Shown: positions 6,399 to 14,922 of the stretch, piece after piece
How the letters are laid out: every line of letters starts with the position of its first letter
How positions within the stretch are numbered: the stretch's first letter is position 1
Assembly (NCBI GenBank): GCA_030679145.1
Contig: JAUXTU010000060.1
Location: forward strand, 1-52,865
Origin: Bacteroidota bacterium
Lineage (GTDB): Bacteria > Bacteroidota > Ignavibacteria > UBA10030 > UBA8401
Direction: 5' to 3'
DNA length: 52,865 bases
Program-made: the position numbers and the translations under genes
The notes under the pieces: model-generated
What the model was told of the DNA's origin: nothing
Seen by the model: the letters and a program-made list of their open reading frames with translations, nothing else
Databases searched by the model: none

Positions 6399-7241
6399 TC
6401 AGAAAACCAGTTTATCTTTGATTGAATATCCTTTTTCTGTCTTTTGCAGTGTTACAGCAACAGTTTCAGAATCATGTTCAAAGAACAATATCCATCCTTC
6501 TTTTTCTGCCTGAGGAATGATCCGTTGTTTTTCCTCCATCGTTACCAACGGACGGAGGTCATACCCCATAATATACGGAAATGGTATATGCGAAGTGGTC
6601 GGAATAAGATCGCAACAAAACAGCAACGTATTTTTTCCATCGGAGATCTTAGGTAATTGTTGCGCCGTTGTGTGACCATTGCAAACCACAACGGATATTC
6701 CAGGAAATATTTCCTTCTCACCTTCAATAAATTTTAATTTCTTCTTTTCAAACAGCAATTGAAAATCATCTTTGAAAAAACTTGCGCGGTCACGATCGGT
6801 TGGGTTCTGAGATAATTCCCAGTGAGATTTCTGCACATAATGTATCGCATTGGGAAATGTCACTTCAAGTTTTCCATTTACAATTTTTGTGCTTCCGCCA
6901 CAGTGATCGAAATGTAAATGGGTAAGAATAACGTCTGTTACTTCTTCCGGTTTTACTCCCGCTTTCGCAAGTGATGCTTCCAATGAAAAATGAGAATTAT
7001 CAAGACGGTAAATATCTTTTAACTTATCACTCCATTTGGAGCCATTTCCGGTATCGACAAGGATAATCTTACCTTCACCGCGAATGAGCAAACAACGTGC
7101 GGCAAGAGTAATCCTCATCCGCTCATCGGGAGGATTTGATTTCGACCAAAATACCCAAGGAACAACACCAAACATTGCTCCGCCGTCGAGGGCAAAGCGT
7201 CCGGTTTCGATAGAAGTTAATTCGTAGTTTCCGATTTTCAT
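6399..7241 (-). CDS. MBL-fold metallo-hydrolase
   Basis: The 280-residue protein has the metallo-beta-lactamase fold signature THLHFDHCGG (H108, H110, D112, H113), a preceding ILVDTGNG strand, a later metal-binding VVCNGHTTAQQLP and the C-terminal segment LFCCDLIPTTSHIP. The substrate is not identifiable; the family covers lactonases, thiolesterases and other hydrolases. It starts after a terminator that ends the ferredoxin gene and runs into the Rieske gene. Confidence 0.9.
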   Translation of the reverse strand: MKIGNYELTSIETGRFALDGGAMFGVVPWVFWSKSNPPDERMRITLAARCLLIRGEGKIILVDTGNGSKWSDKLKDIYRLDNSHFSLEASLAKAGVKPEEVTDVILTHLHFDHCGGSTKIVNGKLEVTFPNAIHYVQKSHWELSQNPTDRDRASFFKDDFQLLFEKKKLKFIEGEKEIFPGISVVVCNGHTTAQQLPKISDGKNTLLFCCDLIPTTSHIPFPYIMGYDLRPLVTMEEKQRIIPQAEKEGWILFFEHDSETVAVTLQKTEKGYSIKDKLVF

Positions 7242-7259
7242 ATTAATTCCAAAAATAAA

Positions 7260-7288
7260 AAGGTCGGTTCAATATATGAACCGACCTT
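7260..7288 (-). terminator. Rho-independent terminator after the ferredoxin gene
   Basis: A 12-bp stem AAGGTCGGTTCA/TGAACCGACCTT closes a 5-nt loop, and on the minus strand it is followed by TTTATTTTT. It separates the ferredoxin gene from the MBL/Rieske pair. Confidence 0.9.
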
Positions 7289-7313
7289 CACAAAAACATC
7301 AACCGACTATATA

Positions 7314-7652
7314 TTATTTTCTGAATCGTGAGTTTGTTGCACTTAATTCTGCGAATGCCCGTTCGGGATGAATTTCTTTCGCACGTACAAATAATACAGC
7401 TTCATCTTCAGGATGATTTGGATCCGGTACGCAGCAATCAACTGGGCAAACTGCAGCACATTGTTCTTGATCGAAATGCCCTACACATTCCGTGCATTTA
7501 TCTGGAACGATATAATAAAAATCATTTGAGATTGCGTCTAATTTTTGTCCTTTAAAATCATATTGCGCGCCGCCAGCATAAATTGCAGTGTTCGGACATT
7601 CCGGTTCACATGCGCCGCAATTGATACATTCTTCAGTGATAAATGTTGCCAT
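7314..7652 (-). CDS. YfhL-like 2[4Fe-4S] ferredoxin
   Basis: The ATG at 7652, preceded by AGGAGAAAAAATT, gives 112 residues. An upstream in-frame start at 7700 lacks this ribosome binding site. The first cluster is C9-x2-C12-x2-C15-x3-C19 and the second is C53-x2-C56-x8-C65-x3-C69, the long-spaced pattern of Allochromatium/YfhL-type ferredoxins. A 33-residue insert separates the two motifs. It is a low-potential cytoplasmic electron carrier. It is transcribed alone, with a terminator just after the stop. Confidence 0.9.
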   Translation of the reverse strand: MATFITEECINCGACEPECPNTAIYAGGAQYDFKGQKLDAISNDFYYIVPDKCTECVGHFDQEQCAAVCPVDCCVPDPNHPEDEAVLFVRAKEIHPERAFAELSATNSRFRK

Positions 7653-7773
7653 AATTTTTTCTCCTAACGAATTAAATATATATCTATGAAATAATAACAA
7701 AAACTTATTCTAAACTCAATAAGCGAATCCAACAGACACAATTATCTTGTTTTAACAACGCTTTTCAACAGTT

Positions 7774-8409
7774 TTATAGATATTTTTTCTCAAGAATCGT
7801 GCCATTTCCATCAAATACATACAGTAGTGGAGCACCTGTTGGAATATTTAGCTCTAAAACCTGTTCTTTTGTGAGTTTATCGAGATGCATAACGATCGAT
7901 CGAAGACTATTTCCGTGTGCAGCAACGATGATATTTTTCCCATTTTTGATTTCGGGGAAGATATTTTTCTCCCAATAAGGAAGTGTACGTGCAGCTGTAT
8001 CTTTTAAGCTTTCACTTTTTCCTTCCGGATTAAGTTCGGTTTTATCGGCTGGAGGTGGAATATCATAACTGCGGCGCCAAATTTTAACCTGCTCATCGCC
8101 ATATTTTACAGCTGTCTCGGCTTTATTCAATCCTTGTAAAGCACCGTAATGCCGTTCATTCAATGCTTCATCAAATTCAGTTGGGATATTTTCCTGACCG
8201 CTTGCCTGAAGAATGTACTTCAATGTATTGTTTGCTCGTTGAAGTTTTGATGTAAATGCCTTCTCGAATTTATATGATTTAAGTTTTTCTCCTGCAGATT
8301 TTGCTTCCTGTTCACCTTTTGGTGAAAGCGGAACATCAACCCAACCGGTAAAACGATTTTCTAGATTCCATTGTGATTCGCCGTGGCGAATTAAGATTAA
8401 GTTTGGCAT
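7774..8409 (-). CDS. gpmA: 2,3-bisphosphoglycerate-dependent phosphoglycerate mutase
   Basis: The 211-residue protein opens with LILIRHGESQWNLENRFTGW, which includes the phosphorylated histidine (H9), and has ERHYGALQGLNKAETA and the second catalytic AAHGNSLRSIV. These are the marks of the cofactor-dependent mutase that interconverts 3- and 2-phosphoglycerate in glycolysis. It is slightly shorter than the 230-250 residues of enterobacterial GpmA. It follows metH by 13 nt on the same strand. Confidence 0.95.
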   Translation of the reverse strand: MPNLILIRHGESQWNLENRFTGWVDVPLSPKGEQEAKSAGEKLKSYKFEKAFTSKLQRANNTLKYILQASGQENIPTEFDEALNERHYGALQGLNKAETAVKYGDEQVKIWRRSYDIPPPADKTELNPEGKSESLKDTAARTLPYWEKNIFPEIKNGKNIIVAAHGNSLRSIVMHLDKLTKEQVLELNIPTGAPLLYVFDGNGTILEKKYL

Positions 8410-8422
8410 ATCATTATCCTTT

Positions 8423-11400
8423 TTATTTCACATTAAAATATTTTGCTTCGGGATGGTGTGCAATAATTGCATCTGTAGATTGTTCCGGTTCCAGCATGAA
8501 CTCTTCTGTTAAATGTACACCTATTTGCTCGGGAAGCAAGAGTTCGAATAGCTTTGTATGATCTTCAAGATTCGGACACGCCGGATAACCAAAACTGTAT
8601 CGTGAGCCCTGATATCCCTGACTGAATAATCGTTTTATTTCTTTTGCATCTTTTCCTGCGATACCTAACTCTTCACGAATTTTTTTGTGCCACAACTCAG
8701 CAAGCGCTTCGGCAGTTTCAACACTCAATCCGTGGAAATACAGATATTCTTTGTAATTATTTTCGGCAAAAAGTTTTGCAGAATGCTCCGAAGCCTTCTG
8801 CCCCATCGTTACCATATGGAATGGAACAACATCAATCTTCCCAGAAACTTTCGGCGCAAAATAATCTGCAAGACATAAGAAACGATCATCTTTTTGCCGC
8901 GGGAATGCGAAACGCATTCTCTCAGTTTTTAGATCTTCATTATAGATGATAAGATCATTCCCGGCGGATTGACATGGAAAATATCCATAGACAACTTTTG
9001 GCTGAAGTAATTGCTCGTCGATTGCTTGTTTCTTTATTCGTTCAAGATCAGGGCGAACTTTCTCATCAACTTCCTTACGATACTCTTCTTCACTTCGTTT
9101 TCCTTTTCGAACTTGCCATTGACCTTTGATCAATGCAGACTCGTTGATATATTTGAATATCTCTTCTAGAGAAATATTCTCTACTACACGATTCCCCCAA
9201 AATGGAGGTTTGGGAATTGGAACATGGGTGGAAATTTTTGAACGGATATTATTATCCGGATTTTCTCTCATTGCCGCAGCTATCTTTGCCTCTGAACCCG
9301 TCAGTAATTCTTCTCCATCTTCATCAAAGACTATAGGTTCTTTTACTGTTGATGCAAAACTTTCAATCCCTTTTGTTTTTAATTGATCCATGAATCGAAG
9401 GCCGTCAAACGCATCCGACGCATACACCACTGTTCCTTTGTACAACGAACGAAGATCTTGTTCAACAAATCGGCGGGTCAGTGCAGCACCGCCCAAAACA
9501 ACCGGCGGCGTAAGTCCACGCTCATTCATCACTTCTAGATTTTCTTTCATAATTGCAGTGGACTTTACCAACAATCCGCTCATTCCAATTGCATCGGGCT
9601 TAAATTCTTCCCACGCTTTTAGAATATTTTCCAACGGCTGTTTTATTCCAAGATTATAAACTTTGTAACCGTTGTTTGTAAGAATGATATCAACAAGATT
9701 CTTTCCAATATCGTGAACATCACCTTTCACTGTCGCTAGTACCATCGATCCTTTATTCGTTGCGTCGCTCTTTTCCATGAATTTTTCAAGATGAGATACG
9801 GCAGCTTTCATCGTTTCAGCAGATTGCAGAACGAACGGCAATTGCATTTCACCACGACCGAATAGATCACCGACTACTTTCATACCGCCAAGCAAAATTT
9901 CATTTATAATGTGAAGCGGTGAATGTTTTTTCATCGCATCATCAAGATCAATTGTAATATCTTGTCGATCGCCATCAATGATACGATTTGCAAGGATTTC
10001 TTCAATTGTTCCTGCTCTCTCCTTCTTTTCTGCTTTCATATCCGATTTCTTATCGGCGTAGAAAGCCATTAGCTCCGTGAGAGGATCATAAACACATTGT
10101 TCTCCTTCAAATTTTCTTTCATCGAAAATCAACTGCTTGCACAGTTCCCGTCCACGATCATCAATCTTATACAACGGTTTTATTTTTTGCGCATTTACAA
10201 TCGCCTGTGAAAGTCCTGCTTCGATTGCGTAATGTAAAAATACCGAATTGAGATCGTGGCGAATATGCGGTGAAAGACCAAATGAAATATTACTGACACC
10301 AAGGACAAATCCCACTTCAGGTAATTCTTTTTTGATCAGTTTGATGGCTTCAATTGTTTCAATTCCAGCTTTGCGAAATTCTTCATCACCTGAGCCGAGT
10401 GTAAATGTCAGCGTATCAAAAATGATATCGCTTGGTTTCATTCCATATTTCTTCACAACGATATCATATATCCGTTTTGCAATTTCAACCTTGTCTTTGG
10501 CGGTTTTTGCCATCCCGCGTTCATCAATCGTCAAGGCAACAACAGCCGCACCAAATTTTTTACATAGCGGAATAACTTTTTCAATTCGTTCTTCTCCATC
10601 TTCAAGATTGATGGAATTGACAATCGCTTTTCCCGCGCATAATTCCAAAGCAGCTTCAATCACCGGCGCTTCAGTTGAATCAATCACTAACGGCAATGGA
10701 ACTTGAGTATTGAGACGTGAGACAAATTCTTTCATGTCCTTCACTTCATCGCGACCGACATACGCAACGCAAACATCAAGAACGTGCGCTCCTTCTTTCA
10801 GCGCCTCCTTTGCCATCGTTACCATTCCATCGTAATCTTCTCCTTGAAGCAAATCACGAAATTTTTTGGAGCCGTTCGCATTTGTCCGCTCACCAACGAT
10901 CAGCGGTGCCGGTTTCATTTCCATTGTAACGCTGGAATATAAACTTGAAACGGATGGCTGCGTTTCAATATTTCTTTTCTTAGGAGCGAGTCCGCTAAAA
11001 GCATGAACAACTGCTTTTAAATGTTCGGGACGAGTGCCACAACAACCGCCGACAACACTAACACCAAAATCGTTTACAAAGTGTGAAAGCCATTTCACCA
11101 TTTCTTCGGGAGAAAGATGATAATGTGCAACGCCTCCAACATTTTCAGGAAGTCCGGCGTTTGGAATACACGAAACGGGGATGCGGGAATTTTGTGTGAG
11201 ATAACGAATGTGCTCCGACATTTCTTTCGGTCCGGTCGCACAGTTCATTCCGATAACAGAAATATCATACGGATCCAATGCAGTAAGAGCGGCTGCAACT
11301 TCGGTTCCCATCAACATCGTTCCCATGGTTTCAATGGTGATTGAAGCCATCACCGGAAGTTTGATCCGTTTATCTTTGAAATATCCGAATGCCGCACCGA

Positions 11401-11914
11401 GAGCGGCTTTTATCTGAAGAACATCCTGACACGTTTCTACAATCAACAGATCGGCTCCCCCTTCAACAAGACCGGAAATTTGCTCGTAATATGTTTTTTC
11501 CATATCACGGAACGAAATATGTCCAAGCGATGGAAGTTTTGTTGTCGGACCAATCGAACCGGCTACAAATCTTGGATGCGATGTTGTTGAAAATTCCTTC
11601 GCAATTTTTTTTGCTAACTCTGCTCCTTTTTTACTGATCTCATACGCACGATCCTGCAGATCATATTCGCCCAGCACCAATGATGAAGAGCCGAATGTAT
11701 CAGTTTCAATAACATCAACTCCGGCAGCAAGAAATTCAGAGTGCACTTTTTCAATCGCAGACGGCTTTGAGATAAGAAGATATTCATTGCAGCCGTTTAA
11801 ATGCTCGCCGCCGAAATCATCCGCAGTAAGATTTTGCGTCTGGATATTCGTTCCCATCGCACCATCAAATACGACGATCTTTTCGTTCAGCACTTGTAAG
11901 AAATTTTTATTCAT
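8423..11914 (-). CDS. metH: Cobalamin-dependent methionine synthase MetH
   Basis: At 1163 residues all four modules are present. The homocysteine-binding barrel (about 1-310) has the zinc cysteines in MNCATGP and GGCCGTRPEHL. The methyltetrahydrofolate-binding domain (about 325-610) begins LIVGERTNANGSKKF. The cobalamin module (about 630-870) has DVHDIGKNL, where the histidine binds cobalt from below. The reactivation domain (about 890-1163) has YFPCQSAGNDL and SFGYPACPNLEDHTKL and binds S-adenosylmethionine. It makes methionine from homocysteine. A four-helix-bundle gene and a structured RNA with a terminator lie upstream on the same strand, so attenuation or riboswitch control is possible. 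Confidence 0.97.
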   Translation of the reverse strand: MNKNFLQVLNEKIVVFDGAMGTNIQTQNLTADDFGGEHLNGCNEYLLISKPSAIEKVHSEFLAAGVDVIETDTFGSSSLVLGEYDLQDRAYEISKKGAELAKKIAKEFSTTSHPRFVAGSIGPTTKLPSLGHISFRDMEKTYYEQISGLVEGGADLLIVETCQDVLQIKAALGAAFGYFKDKRIKLPVMASITIETMGTMLMGTEVAAALTALDPYDISVIGMNCATGPKEMSEHIRYLTQNSRIPVSCIPNAGLPENVGGVAHYHLSPEEMVKWLSHFVNDFGVSVVGGCCGTRPEHLKAVVHAFSGLAPKKRNIETQPSVSSLYSSVTMEMKPAPLIVGERTNANGSKKFRDLLQGEDYDGMVTMAKEALKEGAHVLDVCVAYVGRDEVKDMKEFVSRLNTQVPLPLVIDSTEAPVIEAALELCAGKAIVNSINLEDGEERIEKVIPLCKKFGAAVVALTIDERGMAKTAKDKVEIAKRIYDIVVKKYGMKPSDIIFDTLTFTLGSGDEEFRKAGIETIEAIKLIKKELPEVGFVLGVSNISFGLSPHIRHDLNSVFLHYAIEAGLSQAIVNAQKIKPLYKIDDRGRELCKQLIFDERKFEGEQCVYDPLTELMAFYADKKSDMKAEKKERAGTIEEILANRIIDGDRQDITIDLDDAMKKHSPLHIINEILLGGMKVVGDLFGRGEMQLPFVLQSAETMKAAVSHLEKFMEKSDATNKGSMVLATVKGDVHDIGKNLVDIILTNNGYKVYNLGIKQPLENILKAWEEFKPDAIGMSGLLVKSTAIMKENLEVMNERGLTPPVVLGGAALTRRFVEQDLRSLYKGTVVYASDAFDGLRFMDQLKTKGIESFASTVKEPIVFDEDGEELLTGSEAKIAAAMRENPDNNIRSKISTHVPIPKPPFWGNRVVENISLEEIFKYINESALIKGQWQVRKGKRSEEEYRKEVDEKVRPDLERIKKQAIDEQLLQPKVVYGYFPCQSAGNDLIIYNEDLKTERMRFAFPRQKDDRFLCLADYFAPKVSGKIDVVPFHMVTMGQKASEHSAKLFAENNYKEYLYFHGLSVETAEALAELWHKKIREELGIAGKDAKEIKRLFSQGYQGSRYSFGYPACPNLEDHTKLFELLLPEQIGVHLTEEFMLEPEQSTDAIIAHHPEAKYFNVK

Positions 11915-11928
11915 TTGTGGAAAGTTAT

Positions 11929-11954
11929 AAGTCTTAAGTTAGAAGTAGTAAGTT
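11929..11954. repeat. Short degenerate direct repeats after the four-helix-bundle gene
   Basis: Between metH and the four-helix-bundle gene lies a run of imperfect AAGTTA(T/G)AAGT-type units (AAGTTATAAGTCTTAAGTTA, then GAAGTAGTAAGTTA). They reach to the stop codon of the four-helix-bundle gene. They look like slipped or insertion-related sequence rather than a regulatory site. Confidence 0.5.
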
Positions 11955-12309
11955 ATTGTTGCTCTACCTTTTGTTGAAAGGAGATTAACATTCGTTTTGT
12001 CTCATTCGCCATACTATTTAATTTTTCATAATCTGTTTGAGTCATATAGTTCAAGTCTTTTGAAAGGAGCAGAAAATATTCAACTTCACTGATCGAACTG
12101 ATTGCAATCGCTAAAAAATGTGAAAATTCGTTTTTGGATTTTCTACCGCATCCTTCGGCAATATTCGCCGCAACAGATGATGATGCTCTTCTAATTTGAC
12201 TTGTCAATGCAAACATCTCATCTTTAGGAAATTTTTGGGTAATTGTATACACATCTAATGTTAACTGATGTGCTTTTTCCCAAACCTTAAGTTTTTTGAA
12301 ATCTTGCAT
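11953..12309 (-). CDS. Four-helix-bundle protein (S23/IVP-like)
   Basis: This 118-residue all-helical protein has the family pattern FKKLKVWEKAHQLTLDVY, FPKDEMFALTSQIRRASSSV, AANIAEGCGRKSKNEFSHFL and a last helix with MANETKRMLISF. The family includes proteins encoded in 23S rRNA intervening sequences and is related to the Avd accessory protein of diversity-generating retroelements. No reverse transcriptase or rRNA gene is near, so neither role can be assigned. It lies between an unidentified structured RNA and metH. The degenerate repeats at its end suggest a later insertion there. Confidence 0.9.
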   Translation of the reverse strand: MQDFKKLKVWEKAHQLTLDVYTITQKFPKDEMFALTSQIRRASSSVAANIAEGCGRKSKNEFSHFLAIAISSISEVEYFLLLSKDLNYMTQTDYEKLNSMANETKRMLISFQQKVEQQ

Positions 12310-12362
12310 AATAATGCCGCTTATTACTTAAAACATATCACTGAAAACTGCTCCATAAAACG

Positions 12363-12399
12363 AAAAACCCCGACACCAGATTCTTGGTTGCGTCGGGGT
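12363..12399 (-). terminator. Rho-independent terminator upstream of the four-helix/metH genes
   Basis: On the minus strand ACCCCGAC pairs with GTCGGGGT (8 bp), with an inner ACCA/TGGT extension, and is followed by a run of T. It closes the structured RNA region at 12400-12534 and could also terminate the T9SS gene that ends at 12617. Confidence 0.9.
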
Positions 12400-12530
12400 A
12401 CAATTAAAGAGAGACCTTTCGACGCTTTAGCAATTTCCACTCATTGTGGCTGCAAGTCCGCCAAAAATTGTCTTCTATTTTGGAGAGATGCAGGTGGCGG
12501 GCAAGCTGTCGTTTTCAAATCGCCACTGGT
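12366..12530 (-). ncRNA. Structured RNA of unknown class (leader or small RNA)
   Basis: The 307-bp gap 12310-12616 holds this element and no gene. On the minus strand, stem-forming segments are visible: GTGGCG/CGCCAC (12521-12526 with 12494-12499), CCAC/GTGG around a 5-nt loop (12437-12449) enclosed by CAATTT/AAATTG, and a possible CCGCC/GGCGG pairing, before the strong terminator. A weak promoter, TTGATA then TATACC, lies at 12555-12528. I compared it with what I remember of SAM, SAH, cobalamin, TPP, THF and 6S RNAs and found no convincing match. Position upstream of metH suggests a methionine- or cobalamin-linked leader, but it could be a free small RNA. Ends are approximate. Confidence 0.45.
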
Positions 12531-12616
12531 ATAATTTAAGAAAGGTTGCTATCAATTACAACAATTAGGAGTTCCTTCTATATTCTGCGTTCCTGCAATG
12601 AAAATTAGCAGATAAA

Positions 12617-13954
12617 CTATTTCACCAAAAGCATTTGTTTCTTATCTGCAAATTTTCCTGCAATTAACTGATAAACATACATTCCAGACGGTAGGTTTTT
12701 GAATGAATATGCTTTTGTAAAAGTGCCCGCCGGAAGAAATTCATTAATCGGGGATGCTACCTCTTTTCCCAAAACATCAAAAACCTTTAGTGAAACAAAC
12801 TCAGCGGTTGGAATTGAAAACTTGATCGTCGTACTTGGATTAAATGGATTGGGATAATTTTGAAATAGTGAAAATTTTCCAGGTATGATATTTACCGTTA
12901 CCTCCTGCGAATATTTAAATTGACCATCTCGATCGATCTGTTTTAATCGGTAGCGAAAATTTCCTTCTAACTCAGCATTATCAATAAACGAATAATGATT
13001 TGGGGAATTACTGGTCCCTGCACCATGAATAAATCCGATTTTTTTCCATTGTTGATTATTATCAGTTGATATTCGTTCAACATCAAACCCAGCGTTATTT
13101 ATTTCCGTAGCCGTTTGCCACTTTAGAGTTATAATTTTATTCTTCAACGATAATGAGAAAGAAGCAATTTCTACCGGTAAAGGAAAAATTGATGTGAAGC
13201 CTTTAAATATTTTTCCTGAAGATGTAACAGCATAGATATTTTTATGAGAATCTATGTCCAATGAATAAACAGATGTATCTGTTAATCCTGTATTTTGTTG
13301 TACCCAACTGTTTCCATTATTCGAAGAATAAAAAATTCCTCTTCCTCGTGAAGCAGTCATAATATTTTGGATTGAATCAACAACAATCGATGCTGCCTGA
13401 AAAAAATAGTAATAATCAGTATCGTTGTAAATGATTTCGGCAATGGAATTATTTCGTTGCCCATAAATATCTGTTGAGTACCAAGTATAACCACTATCGT
13501 TAGAATATATTAAGCCTAAAGTGGAACAATAAAATATTTTCCCCGAATCACCAACAACTGTACCACGATTTAACTGTTGACTGTGAATAAAATCCTGAAG
13601 ATTTAAAAAAAAGTATAAAGGGGGTTGATTGTACAATATTCCTCCTCCTCTAAAAATATCCCATTTAGTAATTTGAACACCACTACCCAAGGTGTCGCCA
13701 TAAAATGCCCCTCCTGAGAGAGAATTTAAATTTATACTACTGATCGCTGCCCACGTCTTACCTTCATCGGTAGAATGATATGGTGGATATGATGACTTGA
13801 TATTTACAAAATTATTTATACTATCAATATAAAATTGACCAAAGTCATTTAAAGGGTATTGAACAATATCGCCGATGTAAGACCACATATATGTTTGTGA
13901 GTATGAAACCTGAAAGAATAAAGAGAATAGGAAAATGTATTTTAAGTGATTCAT
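12617..13954 (-). CDS. Secreted protein with type A T9SS sorting domain
   Basis: The 445-residue protein has a signal peptide (MNHLKYIFLFSLFFQVSYSQ). A repeat-rich middle follows with BNR-like, propeller-type phrases such as GIFYSSNNGNSWVQQNTG and STDEGKTWAAISS, then a fibronectin-like stretch (about 275-350). It ends with a type A sorting domain opening KFSLFQNYPNPFNPSTTIKF and ending QLIAGKFADKKQMLLVK. Such proteins cross the outer membrane by the type IX system and are then attached to or released from the surface. The biological role is unknown. It follows the FabK-like gene by 20 nt on the same strand. Confidence 0.9.
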   Translation of the reverse strand: MNHLKYIFLFSLFFQVSYSQTYMWSYIGDIVQYPLNDFGQFYIDSINNFVNIKSSYPPYHSTDEGKTWAAISSINLNSLSGGAFYGDTLGSGVQITKWDIFRGGGILYNQPPLYFFLNLQDFIHSQQLNRGTVVGDSGKIFYCSTLGLIYSNDSGYTWYSTDIYGQRNNSIAEIIYNDTDYYYFFQAASIVVDSIQNIMTASRGRGIFYSSNNGNSWVQQNTGLTDTSVYSLDIDSHKNIYAVTSSGKIFKGFTSIFPLPVEIASFSLSLKNKIITLKWQTATEINNAGFDVERISTDNNQQWKKIGFIHGAGTSNSPNHYSFIDNAELEGNFRYRLKQIDRDGQFKYSQEVTVNIIPGKFSLFQNYPNPFNPSTTIKFSIPTAEFVSLKVFDVLGKEVASPINEFLPAGTFTKAYSFKNLPSGMYVYQLIAGKFADKKQMLLVK

Positions 13955-13974
13955 TTATTTATTTTAAATTATCA

Positions 13975-14916
13975 TTATGGAACTAATCTGCGTTTAGTTT
14001 CTTCAAATTCCTTCATCATCCGGTCAACGATCTCTTTTGCACGTACAATATCATGAACAAGTCCGGAGCTTTGACCCATTTCCATTTCTCCTTCTTCCCA
14101 ATTTCCTTCAAAAATTCCTTTACGTTCCCGTCCTTTTGCGTGAAGCTCCATCATACGGTCTTTCGTCATTCCTTTTTGCGTTTCTTCTTTTTGTACTTCA
14201 GCCATAAAGGGATTTTTTAGAGCTCGGACAGGAAGAATATTATGATATGTCAATATTGTATCGCCATCATTCGCCTCAACAATTTTCTGTTTATAAAGCT
14301 CATGAGCAGATGATTCGATCGTCGCAGCAAATCGTGTCCCAATTTGAACTCCCTCAGCACCTAATGCAAATGCAGCAGTCATTCCACGTCCGTCGGCAAT
14401 TCCTCCTGCGGCAATCACGGGGATTTTCACTGCATCAACGATCTGAGGAATAAGAGCCATTGTCGTAATTTCATCCAGTCCATTATGTCCGCCAGCTTCG
14501 AATCCTTCGGCAACAATTGCATCACAGCCGCATACCTCAGCTTTAAGCGCCTGCTTTACATTGGCAACAACATGAACTACAACACAGCCGGAATTTTTAA
14601 ATTTTTCAATATGACGGCCAGGATGACCGGCAGAAGTGAAAATGATCTTTACTTTTTCTTCAAGTATAACCGAAATTAACTCTTCGATGTCACCGCGGAG
14701 CAAGGGAATGTTGACACCGAATGATTTATTTGTCGCCGTAGTAGTTTTTTGAATATGCTCACGAAGTAAATCCGGTTTCATGGAACCGGCACCGATCAAT
14801 CCGAGCGCACCGGCGTTCGCAACTGCTGAAGCTAATTTCCATCCGGAAACCCAAACCATTCCCGCTTGAATAATAGGAAAATTGATTTTAAGAAGTTGTG
14901 TTACTCGATTTGTCAT
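13975..14916 (-). CDS. FabK/nitronate monooxygenase-like flavoenzyme
   Basis: The 313-residue TIM-barrel FMN protein opens with INFPIIQAGMVWVSGWKLAS and continues with VVVHVVANVKQALKAEVCG, AIVAEGFEAGGHNG, VIAAGGIADGRGMTAAFALG and AEGVQIGTRFAAT. These are the motifs shared by enoyl-ACP reductase II (FabK) and 2-nitropropane dioxygenase-type enzymes. The GxxxGQSSGLVHDI tail favours the FabK-like branch, but no fatty-acid genes are adjacent, so the reaction is left open. It lies 6 nt after the DipZ-like gene in a minus-strand run. Confidence 0.88.
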   Translation of the reverse strand: MTNRVTQLLKINFPIIQAGMVWVSGWKLASAVANAGALGLIGAGSMKPDLLREHIQKTTTATNKSFGVNIPLLRGDIEELISVILEEKVKIIFTSAGHPGRHIEKFKNSGCVVVHVVANVKQALKAEVCGCDAIVAEGFEAGGHNGLDEITTMALIPQIVDAVKIPVIAAGGIADGRGMTAAFALGAEGVQIGTRFAATIESSAHELYKQKIVEANDGDTILTYHNILPVRALKNPFMAEVQKEETQKGMTKDRMMELHAKGRERKGIFEGNWEEGEMEMGQSSGLVHDIVRAKEIVDRMMKEFEETKRRLVP

Positions 14917-14922
14917 TACAGA

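Noticed and set aside
12421-12436. GACGCTTTAGCA on the plus strand resembles part of tmRNA
   Set aside because: No tRNA-like ends, tag frame or other tmRNA parts are nearby; the rest of the element points to the minus strand.
12268-12534. Plus-strand open frame through the structured RNA region
   Set aside because: It runs antisense to the RNA and the terminator, overlaps the four-helix gene and has no protein family features.
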